Below are positions 50,551-61,934 of a DNA stretch of 64,000 nucleotides, piece after piece. Position 1 is the stretch's first letter. Each line of letters begins with the position of its first letter. Under the pieces are notes generated by a model that saw only the letters and a program-made list of their open reading frames with translations, searched no databases and had not been told where the DNA came from. This stretch comes from Epiperipatus broadwayi (Eukaryota > Onychophora > Udeonychophora > Euonychophora > Peripatidae), in contig JAQFVV010012405.1 in NCBI GenBank assembly GCA_028023455.1, positions 3,849,149 to 3,913,148 of the forward strand. The letters are read 5' to 3'. The position numbers and the translations under genes are program-made.

Positions 50551-51604
50551 GTATCTAGCTTAAAAGTATATATAATATAGTTGTATTTAAATATAACATT
50601 AGATTCAGTGAATGAGAAACATTATCAATTGTCAGATGATAAGGGTTTAAGGAATTTGAAATCCATGTTTTATTCTTTGGCTAAAAGAATTAGACACTCA
50701 ATTATTGGCTAATATTACAAAATGATTTTCTAAAACTCGTTTCTACTATGTAACTATTATTTGTCTTTCTATCTTTTATTTTTAAAGTTTCAGGAGCTTT
50801 ACTGATGTGAAGGAACTACAGATGATTGACATTGGATCAAGTACATAAAAAATTCCCAAATATATTGAAACAATTTTATAGCTCAGATTCAAACTTAGTA
50901 TAAAATCAAGGAGAGAATGCATAAGCAATAAAACAGTTTAAGAAATAACATACATTTAAAACACTACAGTAAATGAAGTCAGAACAAGACAATTGGAATG
51001 GTATGGTCATGAACAAAAGATGTTTTGGAAAAAACACCAGAATGAGAGCATCCAAAAAAATATTGAAATGACAGAATAAACAGAGAAAATAGAATAATTT
51101 GCTGGAAGATTTGACAGAGAGGCATACCAACTGGAAATTGGAAAATGTCACAGTTTAGTATGCACTAATGAAAAAAAAATTGATATGTGAAGTTTATATT
51201 ATTTAATACACAAAAAAATATTATAATGCAAAGAAATCTTAGCTTATAGTTTGAAATTTTTCAAATCCAAAATAATTCATATAAAACATTTTATCATATT
51301 AAATTATATGACTGGTGAAGCATATATATGGGTGGAATATCATTAATATATTTTCTTGTTTCCTGAATATTCATTGATTAATGATTTTGCTGTATTAAAA
51401 ATAATTCAACAAAACAATGTTATCTCACTTATAATAAACCTCTTGAGTTTTTGAAACATCTATATACTATTGGAAACTTAACCTTTGATTAGAGAATTAA
51501 ATATAAGTAAGACTACAAATGTATAATAATTATTTTATAAATATTAATTCTTATTAAGCGCAATGTCAGCACATAATACTTATATAAAGCTAAAGCTTTA
51601 GTAC

Positions 51605-51849
51605 ATGCGCCTTGAGTGCTTAATTTTAGCAAGAGACCTCTACAAATCATAACACAAGAATAGAAATAGTGGACTTAATCAGTGATGAATTTATTAGCTT
51701 CATGCTCCCAAATCAAAATGCTTTAGATTTGCCTATATAATTAAGAAAAATAGGTTAGAGATAAGAGGGTCCCTTTTATCTTTATAAAGTCGAATCTCAT
51801 GTTATGATTTGTAGAGGTCTCTTGCTAAAATTAAGCACTCAAGGCGCAT
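51605..51849. repeat. Perfect 50-bp inverted repeat around a 145-bp centre
   Basis: 51605-51654 and 51800-51849 are exact reverse complements (50 of 50), beginning ATGCGCCTTGAGTGC. The centre contains a diverged relative of family T: GCTCCCAAATC, then ATGCTTTAGATTTGCCTATA. No target duplication is evident at the ends. The perfect arms in otherwise decayed DNA suggest a recent element or conversion between arms. Confidence 0.95.
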
Positions 51850-53085
51850 CTAATAATTATTTTAATAAATGTAATCTTCAGTTTGAATATAGCTTGTAAA
51901 AAAATGAATCATTGTTTAGGATAATGCTATTTAATTCAATTCTGGTTTATATCTCAAGGATCATTAGTAAAATAAGAACTGCTTTTTGAGGACATGTGTT
52001 AGATTATATATATATATATATATATATGAGAATTTAATGCTTAATTCTAGTTTAGTCGTTATATTTCTAATAAATTACATATAGAATTATTTCAATATAG
52101 AATTATAGGAAATCCAAAACATCTCACTTTTCACATGAAATTATAACCAAAGATCTGATCAGCCCTATGAGAATATAAATATATCCAACCATATCCTTGA
52201 ATAAATTAAAAATTTAATTTTTCACAGTGTAATAAAACTATAATAGTAAATTATTATAATAATGTATTTCATTTGTTGAAATATTTCAATATAATAAGTT
52301 TTACAATGTACATTTTATATTTCTTTTATGGAAAAATTTTAAGCAATTAAGCTTGATATATTATTATATATATTTGAAACAAATAATATTTTATGATTTC
52401 GGTTTTATGATGTATATTTTATACAAATATTTTATTTTTCTATTTTGTATTTTGTATGTAAAATTATTGGCTGTAAATATATGCTGATCAACAAGATTTG
52501 TAATGAAAAATTTTATGAAGTTATGCATTTAATTTTATTTTTCTATATAAGTCAAATAGGATTTTATTATTTTTTATTATCACTATTTCATATATATAAT
52601 GTTTTAGAATATCTGTATTATATTTCACACATTAAGAGATGTTAAATTTTTCATTTTATATATATGCTAGATAACCACATGCAATATAATATATTCTTTT
52701 TAGTCACACTCATTCAAAAATGATCAACAAAACATTAAAATGTCTTTAAACTAATAAAAACCATGAAAATAGTTTTGCATATTCTAACATTATTAAATTT
52801 ATTTTAAGAATGATAAAACAATACTTAACTATATTCTTTTCTAATGCAATGCCACAAAAACATTCAACCTTTCCACAATGCATGTTTTCAATGTTTCATA
52901 AAACATTAATAATTATAACAATAAGATATATTTTACATTTATTGTTATTTTTTTAAACAAAAACAACAAAGAAACATATTTTTGAAATTAAAACCTTAGC
53001 TTTAGAAATAAAATAAACTTATCTTTTGTCTTTGCATCATGTATAAAAATCTCCATTGAATTTGTGCAATAAAAGCTGTTGTGAT
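51850..53085. other. AT-rich gene-free DNA
   Basis: Contains a TA run at about 52005-52027; nothing else recognised. Confidence 0.6.
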
Positions 53086-53090
53086 GTGAA

Positions 53091-53420
53091 ATGATGATTC
53101 CTTTATTGAAGTCAGTAATCTCTCAGATAATATGCCCAAAAAAACCTGTTAGCCACCTTCTCTTCCCTTTCCATTACCCACCCTATGTCATTCCCATACT
53201 CTTCTCCATCCTGCTCAATCCCATTTCCAAACATAATCTTTGTCCACTCTATGACCTTTCTATATATATTCCCTTTATCTTTTTTCAACTCCAGCATAAT
53301 GACTAAGAATCTCTCTTCTTTATAATCACTTGGTGTATATATTTACTCTCCTACAACTTTATCATTTGTATCCTTTCTGATTGTAAGCATTTACATGTTC
53401 CTATCTTATACTTGTATCTG
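53091..53420 (-). pseudogene. 3' end of a non-LTR retrotransposon, copy 2
   Basis: Homologous to 30670-31115 in the same orientation. The minus-strand frame at 53112-53297 reads KVIEWTKIMFGNGIEQDGEE and ends VANRFFWA, aligning with the earlier copy's ELTKIM and KAANRSPWA. The zinc-knuckle segment (53330-53400) is present but decayed. No RT core remains. Confidence 0.65.
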
Positions 53421-53429
53421 CCACCTAGG

Positions 53430-54000
53430 AACAAAAAAAAAAGTAAATTATTAATTTTCAAATGTTAAATTGTAATTGTTCAATACAATATTGTGGATAA
53501 AATTTAGAAATAGCTGTACAATACAGTAATCATAGTACTGGTTTGAAAGTATAATATAATGGTAAAACAAATATTTAAGTGAATACTATATTTTAATTTA
53601 AATACATACTAAAAAGCATTATCCCCCCCCCCCATTTTTTCTCTTCAACAAAAGCTACTTTTTAAAGCTGTTGAATACATATTAAACAAATTTTTGGTAA
53701 AAAAAAAAAAACAACTTGTTACAATTTTTATAATTTCTAGAAAAAAAATAAATTTCATCAAAAGATAAAATGGAAATATGACACTCATGTCTGTTAGGGT
53801 TTTTAATGTACAAGTATTTACTTTAATACATTTTTAAAATTTATTTTTAAATGTTGGTATAGGTTAACTTATTTATTTTGTTATCTTTTTAATGTTTATA
53901 TATTTAAGACTAAATAAAAAATATTACTTAAGTAAATCATAACTTGAGCTAAAATTCATGGAGATGTAAAGTACTTTTTGCAAGTTTATTTGGAAGTCAG
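53430..54000. other. AT-rich gene-free DNA with a C-run
   Basis: Only a poly-C tract at about 53623-53633 and several A-runs are visible. Confidence 0.6.
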
Positions 54001-54109
54001 ATTATTTGCATTCATCATCATCATCATCAACCATTATCAATCCACTGCAGAATGAAGGTCTCTCCAAGTTCAATCCATCTTTTCTGATCTTTAGCTTCTC
54101 TTCTCCACA

Positions 54110-54724
54110 TCACCCCTGCTCATGTGGTCTCTTTCTGGGTCTTTTACAATCTCTTGGAATCCAGTTTAAAATTTCAATTGTCCATCTATTATCATGTCTT
54201 CTAGCAATATGTCCAGCCCAACTCCACTTCAATCTTTTAATTTTTTTAAGGAGATCGGTAACACCTGTTTGTTCTCTTACCCATACATTGCATTTTTGAT
54301 CTTTTCTTGTTACTCCCAACATGCATATCTCCATACTTCTTTGAGTGGTTTGAAGTCTCTGTATTGCTCTTCTATTAAGTGTCCAAGTCTCAGATCCATA
54401 AGTAAGAATTGGAAAAACACATTTATTAAAAACCTTCCTTTTCAAACCCTTAGGCATATTTCCTTTTAGTATCAAGTTATTTCTACCAAAAGCACTCCAA
54501 CCAAGTTTAATTCTATGAGTAATTTCATCCATTATGTTTCCATCTGTATTAATAATCCAACCAAGGTATTTGTAACTGTTAACTTTTTCTAATTCATCAT
54601 AATCAATCTTTATTTTCATATTTTGAGAAAATCTATTAAACATTACTTTAGTCTTTTTAACATTTATCTTTAGTCCTACTTTCCTACTTTCATCTGATAA
54701 CTCCTGCAACATTTCCTGCAGCTC
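54110..54724 (-). pseudogene. LINE copy A: C-terminal RT and basic tail
   Basis: Starts ELQEMLQELSDESRKVGLKI, then NVKKTKVMFNRF, YLGWIINTDG, FPILTYGSETWTLNRR and GHIARRHDNRW, the conserved RTE C-terminal region. An internal deletion of about 27 bp after RKRPH (near 54118) relative to copy B shifts the frame, so the last segment (WKREAKDRRRW in copy B) is out of frame. Confidence 0.88.
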
Positions 54725-55337
54725 TTAAGCATTATTTGCAAAAACAACTACATCATCTGCAAAATCTAAATGACTTAAATAGTCTCCATTTACTTTCACT
54801 CCTTTAGCTTCCCATTTTAATCCACAAAATACTTCTTGCAGTACTGCTGTAAAAAGTTTTGGAGATATGGAGTCACCCTGTCTTACACCCTTCTCAATGT
54901 TGACTTTTCTACTATCATTATGTAATATAATTGTTACTGTTGCATTTTTATAAATATTCTTTAAAATATGACAATATCCTGGATCTATACCTTGATGATC
55001 CAATGCTTTAATCACTGAAGAAATGTTTATAGAATCAAATGCCTTTTCATAATCTACAAATCCTAAGCACAATGGCAACTCATATTCATTTGTCCTTTCT
55101 ATAACTTCTCTCAATACCTGGATATGATCTACTGTATTAAAACCACTTTTAAATCCAGCTTGTTCTCTTGGTTGGAGGAAGTCCCATGTTCTCTATAGAT
55201 GAGTTGTAATTCTCTTAGTAAAAAAATTGTATAAAACTGATAAAAGACTGATAGGTCTGTAATTTCTAATATCTTCTTTATCACCTTTTTTAAATATTAA
55301 TATTAATACTGCACTCTTCCAATCATCTGGTACATCT
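54725..55337 (-). pseudogene. LINE copy A: reverse transcriptase core
   Basis: Reads GDKEDIRNYRPISLLSVLYN, then TTHL followed by a TAG stop where copy B has CAG, then REQAGFKSGFNTVDHIQVL, FVDYEKAFDSI (motif A), GVRQGDSISPKLFTAVLQ and FADDVVVFANNA (motif C with the catalytic Asp pair). The frame ends at a TAA (54725-54727) that copy B also has. RT motifs are intact, so decay is limited. Confidence 0.88.
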
Positions 55338-56165
55338 TTACCATTTAGACATTTGGAATATAACTTTGCTAAAAAAATCTATTTCTTCACCTGCTTCTTT
55401 TAATATATCAATTATAATTCCATCATTACCTGTAGCCTTTCCTTTCTTCATGAATTTAATTGCATGTCTCACTTCCTCATTCAAAATTCTGGGCAATTCA
55501 GAAGATATAATAGGTATAGGAGCTACCTGTTCTTTATTACTATATAATTCTTGATAGAAGTCTTCTACACATTTCATGATGTCATCTCTCTTTTTAGTAA
55601 TAATGCCATCTTTTTTTCTTATTGCAGATATACATTTCCTATCAATACCAAAATGTTGTTTCACACTCTTTAGACTTTTATTCTCTTTTACAGCTTTCCT
55701 TGCTAGTTCACAATTATACTTTCTTATATCATTTTCAACTCTTTTCCCCACCATTTTACAAAATTCGAGATATTCAATCTTTTTTAATGCATCATTTTTG
55801 TATATCTTCATATTCCTTCTTTCCTTCATAAATTCTCTAGTCTCAGTAGAAATTTTATTGATCAATTGCTGCTTTTTTCTACCAGCTATCTTTGTTGCAG
55901 TTTTTAAAAGTGTATCAGTTATTTTCCTATTAATTTCATTCAAATCTGAATCATGTTCAAAATCTACTAATACTTGAAACCGATTTGTAAGTTCTAATTT
56001 AAATTCCTTAGAATGTTTCTGAAGATTAGGAATATCAACTGTAAATATTGTTTTTTTTTTAATAATTTTTGTCTCTCTAGTTTTGCATTAATATGTATAT
56101 TACATCTTACTAAACGATGATCACTTCCTGTGTTAAATTTATTAAGAACATTACAATCTTGAAAT
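55338..56165 (-). pseudogene. LINE copy A: end of endonuclease and N-terminal reverse transcriptase
   Basis: Includes the endonuclease end (SDHR region near 56120) and the open frame 55338-55943, covering the linker (KIAGRKKQQ, HFGIDRKCISAIRKKDGIIT) and RT entry motif KFMKKGKATGNDGIIIDILK. A 2-nt deletion near 55375 relative to copy B (EEIDFF in place of EEIETILAKLY) shifts the frame and ends it early. RT motif 1 therefore lies in the next frame downstream. Confidence 0.85.
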
Positions 56166-56178
56166 ATGTATTTGCATT

Positions 56179-57854
56179 ATGATTAATTATATTAATTAAT
56201 AATAGCAGTTGTACTGAAATAACTTATATTTGTTCATTTTGCCAAACTTTATCTTAATTATTAGAAAATATATTCAAATATTTAAGCTTAAAATAAAATT
56301 ATTACCATAAATATATAATTTAAATTTGGATCTAGGATGGATAAAGTTAAAAATTATTTTAGATATGTGGCCCATAGACAATTACCCACTATCAATCTGT
56401 AAATGGACATTTAAATTTGCTAGTTACTAAGAGTAAAAGAAGGATTAAAAAATTCTTAAATCTTTATTGCTCAGCAAATAAAAAGCCTAAAAATAATAAT
56501 TTCTCCTTCATAGCTTTTTTATGGAAGACTATTTGAAAGGTTTTTCTCTGTAAAGAACTATTTTCTTATCTATTTATATACATAATGTGTTTATCTGAAT
56601 GTATTGAATTGTTGTTAATATTTCAGTCAGAAACTGTTCTTCATTAAAAACTGTACCTAATTGGCAAAACATATGAAAGATTATTAGTGTTTATTATAAT
56701 GAAATATTAATATTAAAATTTAATATTTAAACTGAATTTTCGGTACCCATTAATGAACTTTAAACATAAAGCAAATCACTCTAATTTGTAACAGAATAAA
56801 ATATATTATTATTACCAGTTCTATAACTGAATAAAATTATTTTCTTTATGACTGTATACTGGCTTAATATAATATTCATTTTAATCAATAATGATTTACA
56901 ACAAAATATAGATTAAATTGCAATTACCTTTACTCATCTTCAATGATTATTATATTTGTATTTATATAAATCATCAAATCAATTCATATATAATTTCTAT
57001 CATATAACTGTTACTTGTTATTAACAGAATAATTACAATAAGCTTCTAATTACTTATTAAATATTTAAGAATGTCAAATCAATTAATTTATTAGTACATA
57101 AAAATCTATATCTGGTCAGATAATGATTATTAAATTCAATACAAAGAAAATGATATGTAATTATACTCTTTTACCCATCCTATGGTTGGACATTCAATCT
57201 TTTGTAAATGCTTCTAATGAATTATATATCATAGTCCATTATGAAATGTAGTTCATTCAAGTATGATTAATCAATAAATTTGCACTATAAAATTAAATGA
57301 TAATCAAACAAGTTTACTTGTTTTAAATTAATTCAAAATTTATTAACAAATGGATATAAATTAAAATCAAAAATATAAATGGGAATTAAACATTTAAAAT
57401 ATATATGATCCAATTATGCTTTATGCAATAAGTTTTCAATTGACATTAATTCTTTTAATTAAATACATGATTGTACTTCACCTAGAAAATCCTAAAACTA
57501 AAATGTATATTTATGTAACACAGACATTTTGTAATGCATATGCATTTTTCAAAATACAAGAATCACATTTTTAATTTTCATATATATATATATATAGTTA
57601 ATGGAAATAAAAATATACCAAAGATGAATCTACCTATTCATTCACCTGGTTCTAAGAGGATAAAACCAAAATAAATATTCGAGATTAATTTATAATTAGT
57701 AAATAAAAAGAAAAATATCTTTTTTTAATTAAAATAATAATTACTAAGTTATGAAATATAAATTTTAATTCAGAAAAACATAATTCTCTTATACTTTAAG
57801 CATGTAAAGTCAATCTACTTAATTTAAATTATACTACCATTTATATCCTATACA

Positions 57855-57857
<3 letters not shown>
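56179..57857. other. AT-rich gene-free DNA
   Basis: No gene or repeat family recognised. Confidence 0.6.

Positions 57858-57890
<33 letters not shown>
57858..57890. repeat. (TA)n microsatellite
   Basis: About 16 AT units. Confidence 0.95.
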
Positions 57891-57892
<2 letters not shown>

Positions 57893-58008
57893 ATAATAAA
57901 GCATGACAGTTTTAGGAATGGAAGCACACTGCATTTTTATAATGTTTTTATTTTACTTGCTGCAACAATTTTTACATAATAGCTAATCGATTCATATTAC
58001 ATACATCA

Positions 58009-58570
58009 AGAAAAATATGAAACTCTCTTATCTATCTGTAAATCAGTTAGTATAGAGAATATATTATCAAGATATTTTTATTTTCTAAATGTTTTTAACA
58101 TTCTTAAGTTTTAATTATTAATTACATTCTACCATTATTTGAACTTCTTATAATCAATGAATAATGTGATGGTCAGACTCATTATTTTTCTTATATAAAA
58201 ACAGTTCAATTGTTCGTAAAAAAATTAAAAGTTAACAGAAATTCTATACAAAAAATAATGAGCCTGAATTGATCATTCTTCTTTTTTATGTTTGGATACA
58301 TAGTTTAGAGAAAAATATGGAACTTCCTTATCTGTTAATCAGACCATGACTAGTTTAAGTATAGATAATACATTATCAAGATATTCCAAATGCTTTTAAC
58401 ATTTTTAAGTTTTAACTTTAAATTACATTTTAGCATTGTTGAACTTCTTATAATCAATAAATAATGTGATGGTCAAACTCATTATTTGCTTTATATAAAA
58501 ACAATTCAACTATTGATAAAAAAATTAAAAGTCAACAGAAATTCTATATAAAAAATAATGAGTATGAATA
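58009..58570. repeat. Tandem duplication with 300-bp period
   Basis: GAACTTCTTATAATCAAT starts at 58141 and again at 58441, and most of 58009-58280 recurs at 58303-58570, including ATTATCAAGATATT, AATGTGATGGTCA and AACAGAAATTCTATA. Units differ by scattered substitutions and small indels. There is no open frame. Confidence 0.92.
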
Positions 58571-60018
58571 GTTTGTTCTTTTTTTATATTTAGCAAAATA
58601 GTTTAGAAAATTTTGTTTTATGTTTGTCAAAATAGTTTATATACACTAATGTACTTATTGTTTTTACTACACTATTGTATGTTCAACTTGTTGGATCGAT
58701 TTTATGAGGTTGAATATGTACATATTTTAGTGAATTTTTAAAAATGAATTTTAGTTAAAGCTTTTGAACTTTTTAGTGAATCTTCTATGAAAGCACTCAT
58801 TCCATTCATATATATATATATTAGCAAATGACCTGATCAATCATCCTCTGATATGATAATTCCAAAATAGTACCATAGTTTTAATATCTATTTCTTAAAC
58901 CAGAATTTGATATTTTGTTATTCCAGAAAATGTAGAACTATCATGAAAAGCTCTTAGATTTGAAACACATTTTATTAATTCTGATATTTTCCAGATATCC
59001 AAATTATTCCTTCATTTAACATGTATTTGATCTATGATGTTATCAGTGTACAAACACTAGTTTATATCCACAATAATGCTGAGTATATATCCTTACATTT
59101 AGCAAGTAATTAATTCATAAAACATTATAAATCAATTGATACTACTTTCATCTTTAATGATGCTATGGAAAGTGATCCAATTTCTATCCTGTGTGTAAAT
59201 AAATTCATCAAGCTCACAAAATTATATAAGTATGTGAATAATATAATCTTTATGTACATTTTATGTTGTTTAACATTTAAAACTTATCATTGAAAAGTAG
59301 GTAATATCCGTTTTTAAAGCAAAAAAATATTCTGATGATTTTTTAAACAGTAAGAATTAATTTTCTTTCTTTCAATAAATTATCACTCTTCACAAATCCT
59401 CGATAAATTTGTCCATCATTTTTTCCATTTAATAATCATATACTTTTAAAAACAAACAAATAAATAAATTATGTGAAGAAACTTCGGTTCACTTCTATTG
59501 AAGTCAACACAGAGAGAGTGAGTTTAATCTGCTTAGTTCTATTTATAACCTTTTTTGATTGATGGAAGAGAAACCATAGCAATGCTTCATGTTAATCCTT
59601 TGGTCAATTTCAGCCAGTATCCCATAAATAAAAATCTTATTACATACAACAATGACAAATAATAAAAAATTATAATTACTACATATAACATACAATATTT
59701 TTATTTTAAAATACAAATAGTATACATTCATTTCAACATGAACTAAGCAATTAAAACTACATTTTTTCATATTACAATGGAAATAAACTTTTTACGAATA
59801 TTTTTCAACATAATATTATACTAATAAAATAACAAATATACTTGAGACATAAATGCAGTAGTGAAATACATTTCTTTTTCTCAATATTATATGTTGGCAT
59901 AGCAATTTAGACCACCACATTTCAGGTTAATATATTCAGTATTAAAATCAAACCAATTTTTTTGTTTATTACAACTTACATTATACCACATATTGAAATT
60001 TATTTCAAATTTCAATAA
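58571..60018. other. AT-rich gene-free DNA
   Basis: No gene or repeat family recognised. The 75-codon minus-strand frame at 59543-59770 is unsupported. Confidence 0.6.
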
Positions 60019-60019
<1 letters not shown>

Positions 60020-60057
<38 letters not shown>

Positions 60058-60065
60058 TTGAAATG

Positions 60066-60098
<33 letters not shown>
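60020..60098. repeat. Two (TA)n runs separated by 15 bp
   Basis: TA runs at 60020-60053 and 60068-60098 abut the truncated 5' end of LINE copy B. The minus-strand frame at 59887-60297, with Tyr-Ile repeats, is an artefact of these runs. Confidence 0.9.
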
Positions 60099-60099
<1 letters not shown>

Positions 60100-60753
60100 C
60101 AGGTTTATGCCCCAACAAGTTCTCATAGTGATGAAGTAGTAGAAGATTTGTATATGGATGTACAAAAGGCTTTTGATCAGAGTAAACAACATTTTAAAAT
60201 TGTTATGGGAGACTTTAATGCTAGAATTGGTAGACAAATGAAAGATGAAATTGCTGTAGGTAATTTTGGTTATGGTAATAGAAATAAGAGAAAACATAGA
60301 CTTGTGGAGTTTGCAGAAAAAGGAAAACTTTATATTATGAATTCATTTTTTGAGAAAAATGTTAAAAGGAAATGGACATGGAAGCATCCAAATGAATGTA
60401 CAGCAGAATTGGATTATATTTTGACTAACAGGAAATACATATTTCAAGATTGTAATGTTCTTAATAAATTTAACACAGGAAGTGATCATCGATTAGTAAG
60501 GTGTAAATTACATGTTAATGTAAAACTAGAGAGACAAAAATTATTAAGAAAAACAATATTTACAGTTGATATTCCTAATCTTCAGAAACATTCTAATGAA
60601 TTTAAATTAGAACTTACAAATAGATTTCAAGTGTTAGGAGATTTTGAACATGATTCAGATTTGAATGAAATTAATATGAAAATAACTGATTTTTTCAGAC
60701 GCTCATTGCTAAGATTTACAGCCTTGTTAAAACTATTACTGATACACTTTTAA
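60097..60753 (+). pseudogene. LINE copy B: AP-type endonuclease, C-terminal two-thirds
   Basis: Open frame with VYAPTSSHSDE, MGDFNARIG (about 60204), the GNRNKRKHRLVEFAEKGKL segment, WKHPN, LDYILTN and GSDHRLVR (about 60478), the standard motif order of exonuclease/endonuclease/phosphatase family endonucleases in RTE-type LINEs. The catalytic Asp-Asn and Ser-Asp-His motifs are intact. The N-terminal catalytic Asn/Glu part is missing. After position 60690 a 53-bp insertion moves the frame, so the last 20 residues (FFRRSLLRFTALLKLLLIHF) are foreign. Confidence 0.88.
60691..60743 (+). other. 53-bp insertion private to LINE copy B
   Basis: Copies A and C read directly from AACTGAT to ACACTTTTAAAAACTGC; copy B has 53 extra bases in between, starting TTTTTCAGACGCTCATTGCT and ending ACTATTACTGAT. 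The last bases partly repeat the left junction, so filler DNA with a short duplication is likely. With the preceding T it forms TTTTTTCAG, a splice-acceptor look-alike. Confidence 0.85.
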
Positions 60754-61934
60754 AAACTGCAACAAAGATAGCTGGTAGAAAAAAGCAGCAATTGACTAAT
60801 AAAATTTCTACTGAGACTAGAGAATGTATGAAGAAAAGAAGGAATATGAAGATATACAAAAATGATGTATTAAAAAGAATTGAATATCTCGAATTTTGTA
60901 AAATGGTATGGGAAAGAGTTGAAAATGATATAAGAAAGTATAACTGTGAAATAGCAAGGAAAGCTGTAGAAGAAAATAAAAGTCTCAAGAATGTTAAACA
61001 ACATTTTGGTATTGGTAGGAAATTTATATCTGCAATAAGAAAAAAAGATGGAATTATTACTAAAAAGAGAGATGACATCATGAAGTTGGTAGAAGATTTT
61101 TATCAAGAATTATATAGTAATAAAGAACAAGTACCTCCTATATCTATTACATCTTCCAAATTGCCCAGAATTTTAAATGAAGAAGTGAGACATGCAATTA
61201 AATGTATGAAGAAAGGAAAGGCTCCAGGAAATTATGGAATTATAATTGATATATTAAAAGAAGTAGGTGAAGAAATAGAAACAATTTTAGCAAAGTTATA
61301 TACCAAATGTCTAAATGATAAAGATGTACCGGAAGATTGGAAGAATGCAGTAATAATATTAATATTTAAAAAAGGTGATAAAGAAGATATTAGAAATTAC
61401 AGACCTATCAGCCTTTTATCAGTTTTATATAAAATTTTTACCAAGATAATTACAACTCGTCTACAGAGAACTTTGGATTTCCACCAACCAAGAGAACAAG
61501 CTGGATTTAAAAGTGGTTTTAGTACAATAGATCATATCCAGGTATTGAGAGAAGTCATAGAAAGGACAAATGAATATGAGTTGTCATTATGTTTTGGATT
61601 TATAGATTATGAAAAGGCATTCGATTCTATACACATTTCTTCAGTGATTAAAGCATTGGATCATCAAGGTATAGATCCAGGATATTGTCATATTTTAAAG
61701 AATATTTATAAAAATGCAACAGCAACAATTAGATTACATAATGATACTGGAAAAATCAACATTGAAAAAGGTGTAAGACAAGGTGACTCCATATCTCCAA
61801 AACTTTTTACAGCAGTGCTGCAAGAAGTATTTTGTGGATTAAAATGGGAAACTAAAGGAATGAAAATAAATGGAGAGTATTTAAGTCATTTAGATTTTGC
61901 AGATGATGTAGTTGTTTTTGCAAATAATGCTTAA
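60744..61934 (+). pseudogene. LINE copy B: reverse transcriptase core
   Basis: One uninterrupted frame of about 397 codons: linker (TKIAGRKKQQ), KCMKKGKAPGNYGIIIDILK, PEDWKNAVIILIFKKGDK, NYRPISLL, QAGFKSGFSTIDH, FIDYEKAFDS (motif A, about 61597), GVRQGDSISPKLF and FADDVVVFA (motif C, about 61894). All RT catalytic aspartates are intact. The frame stops at TAA (61932-61934), which copy A shares; the next codons continue the protein in the same frame. Confidence 0.93.

Larger units (their letters stand above)
54003..56178 (-). mobile_element. RTE-like LINE copy A, 5'-truncated, with 10-bp target duplication
   Basis: TATTTGCATT flanks the element at 54003-54012 and 56169-56178. The 3' end is (TGA)n, seen as TCA repeats at 54012-54028. 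The 5' end is truncated inside the endonuclease, at the point equivalent to position 60437 of copy B, with a few bases of microhomology (GTATTT). It corresponds to about the last 2.2 kb of the LINE. Identity to copy B is high by eye, so both are much younger than copy C. Confidence 0.93.

Noticed and set aside
55366-55977. Plus-strand hydrophobic frames of 62, 133 and 69 codons
   Set aside because: They are antisense shadows of the LINE copy A reverse transcriptase.
59887-60297. 136-codon minus-strand frame with Tyr-Ile runs
   Set aside because: It reads through two TA microsatellites and antisense to the LINE endonuclease.
60716-61106. Minus-strand frames of 121 and 78 codons
   Set aside because: Antisense shadows of the LINE copy B reverse transcriptase.
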